This document shows positions 63,899 to 64,000 of a stretch of DNA of 64,000 bases, in pieces. Source of the stretch: Acidovorax sp. T1 (GTDB taxonomy: Bacteria > Pseudomonadota > Gammaproteobacteria > Burkholderiales > Burkholderiaceae_C); NCBI RefSeq assembly GCF_002176815.1, contig NZ_CP021648.1, positions 3,294,001 to 3,358,000 of the forward strand. The letters are read 5' to 3'. Position 1 is the first letter of the stretch. Every line of letters begins with the position of its first letter. The notes under the pieces are model-generated. The model made no database searches and was not told the DNA's origin. It saw nothing but the letters and a program-made list of their open reading frames with translations. Both the position numbers and the translations under genes were made by a program.

Positions 63899-64000
63899 GT
63901 CTTTCGTTCCTTGTTTTTGGCCTTGCAGCGCTGCGCGCACGCAACGCGATGGCGTCACTGCACCCGGACCCAGGTTTGCGTGCGGCCAAAGGGGCCGATG

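Overview
The window looks like a chromosomal segment of a GC-rich betaproteobacterium of the family Comamonadaceae (Acidovorax or a close relative). This is inferred from the gene content: a zinc-ligand-poor DksA, Bug/TctC binding proteins, TRAP and glutamate/aspartate transporters, a FadN-type beta-oxidation cluster and a family of short AGCT...GCGCTT...AGCGCT hairpin repeats. No database search was possible. No tRNA, rRNA, CRISPR array or prophage was seen. The only RNA gene found is rnpB (RNase P RNA, minus strand, about 25010-25457).

Layout. 0-6.3 kb, all minus: heat-shock protease hslVU behind a sigma-32-like promoter, a STAS-domain protein, dksA and a CobW-type metallochaperone GTPase. 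6.5-9.4 kb: a Zn/Cd/Pb efflux ATPase and its divergent CadR/PbrR-type MerR regulator around a recognisable MerR operator. 9.4-14.7 kb, plus: a siaABCD-like switch (PP2C phosphatase, SiaB kinase, SiaC, GGDEF cyclase) followed by a receiver-like/degenerate GGDEF/EAL protein, a compact c-di-GMP module. 14.8-17.5 kb, minus: xerC, a DUF484 gene and dapF. 17.6-20.3 kb is a decay zone: a deleted GST pseudogene and a lysR gene split by an IS630-family element. 20.4-30 kb, mostly plus: Bug protein, maleate isomerase, Nudix/metallo-beta-lactamase fusion, an RluF-like protein without the catalytic Asp, rnpB (minus), cysK, an FAD protein and an SLC13 transporter. 30-40.3 kb, minus: chemoreceptor, htpX (second sigma-32-like promoter), DUF3025, a NYN-LOTUS protein, pyrC, gltIJKL (sigma-54-like promoter) and a LysR regulator. 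40.5-43.4 kb, plus: a dctQMP TRAP transporter. 43.5-48.6 kb, minus: acyl-CoA ligase, MaoC hydratase, Bug protein, nitronate monooxygenase and LysR. 48.6-49.9 kb: a graveyard with two DctP-tail remnants and a broken GGDEF gene, then the lactate operon lctP-lldR-lldD with two LldR-like operators. 53.6-64 kb: 2-hydroxyacid dehydrogenase, Atm1-like ABC exporter, a divergent YciA-type thioesterase, a bactofilin and a minus-strand beta-oxidation cluster (FadN-type enzyme, DUF4442, thiolase, TesB-like thioesterase, enoyl-CoA hydratase).

The most unusual signals are: (i) a hairpin repeat family with at least ten copies, three of them inserted in frame inside dapF, the Nudix/MBL gene and the DUF3025 gene; (ii) two structured elements at 15842-15924 and 59510-59611 that share unpaired motifs but have unrelated, self-complementary outer arms, the pattern expected of a conserved structured RNA or DNA element; (iii) a nearly leaderless heat-shock start for hslV; (iv) a cytoplasmic CBS-domain version of the sia switch joined to an EAL protein.
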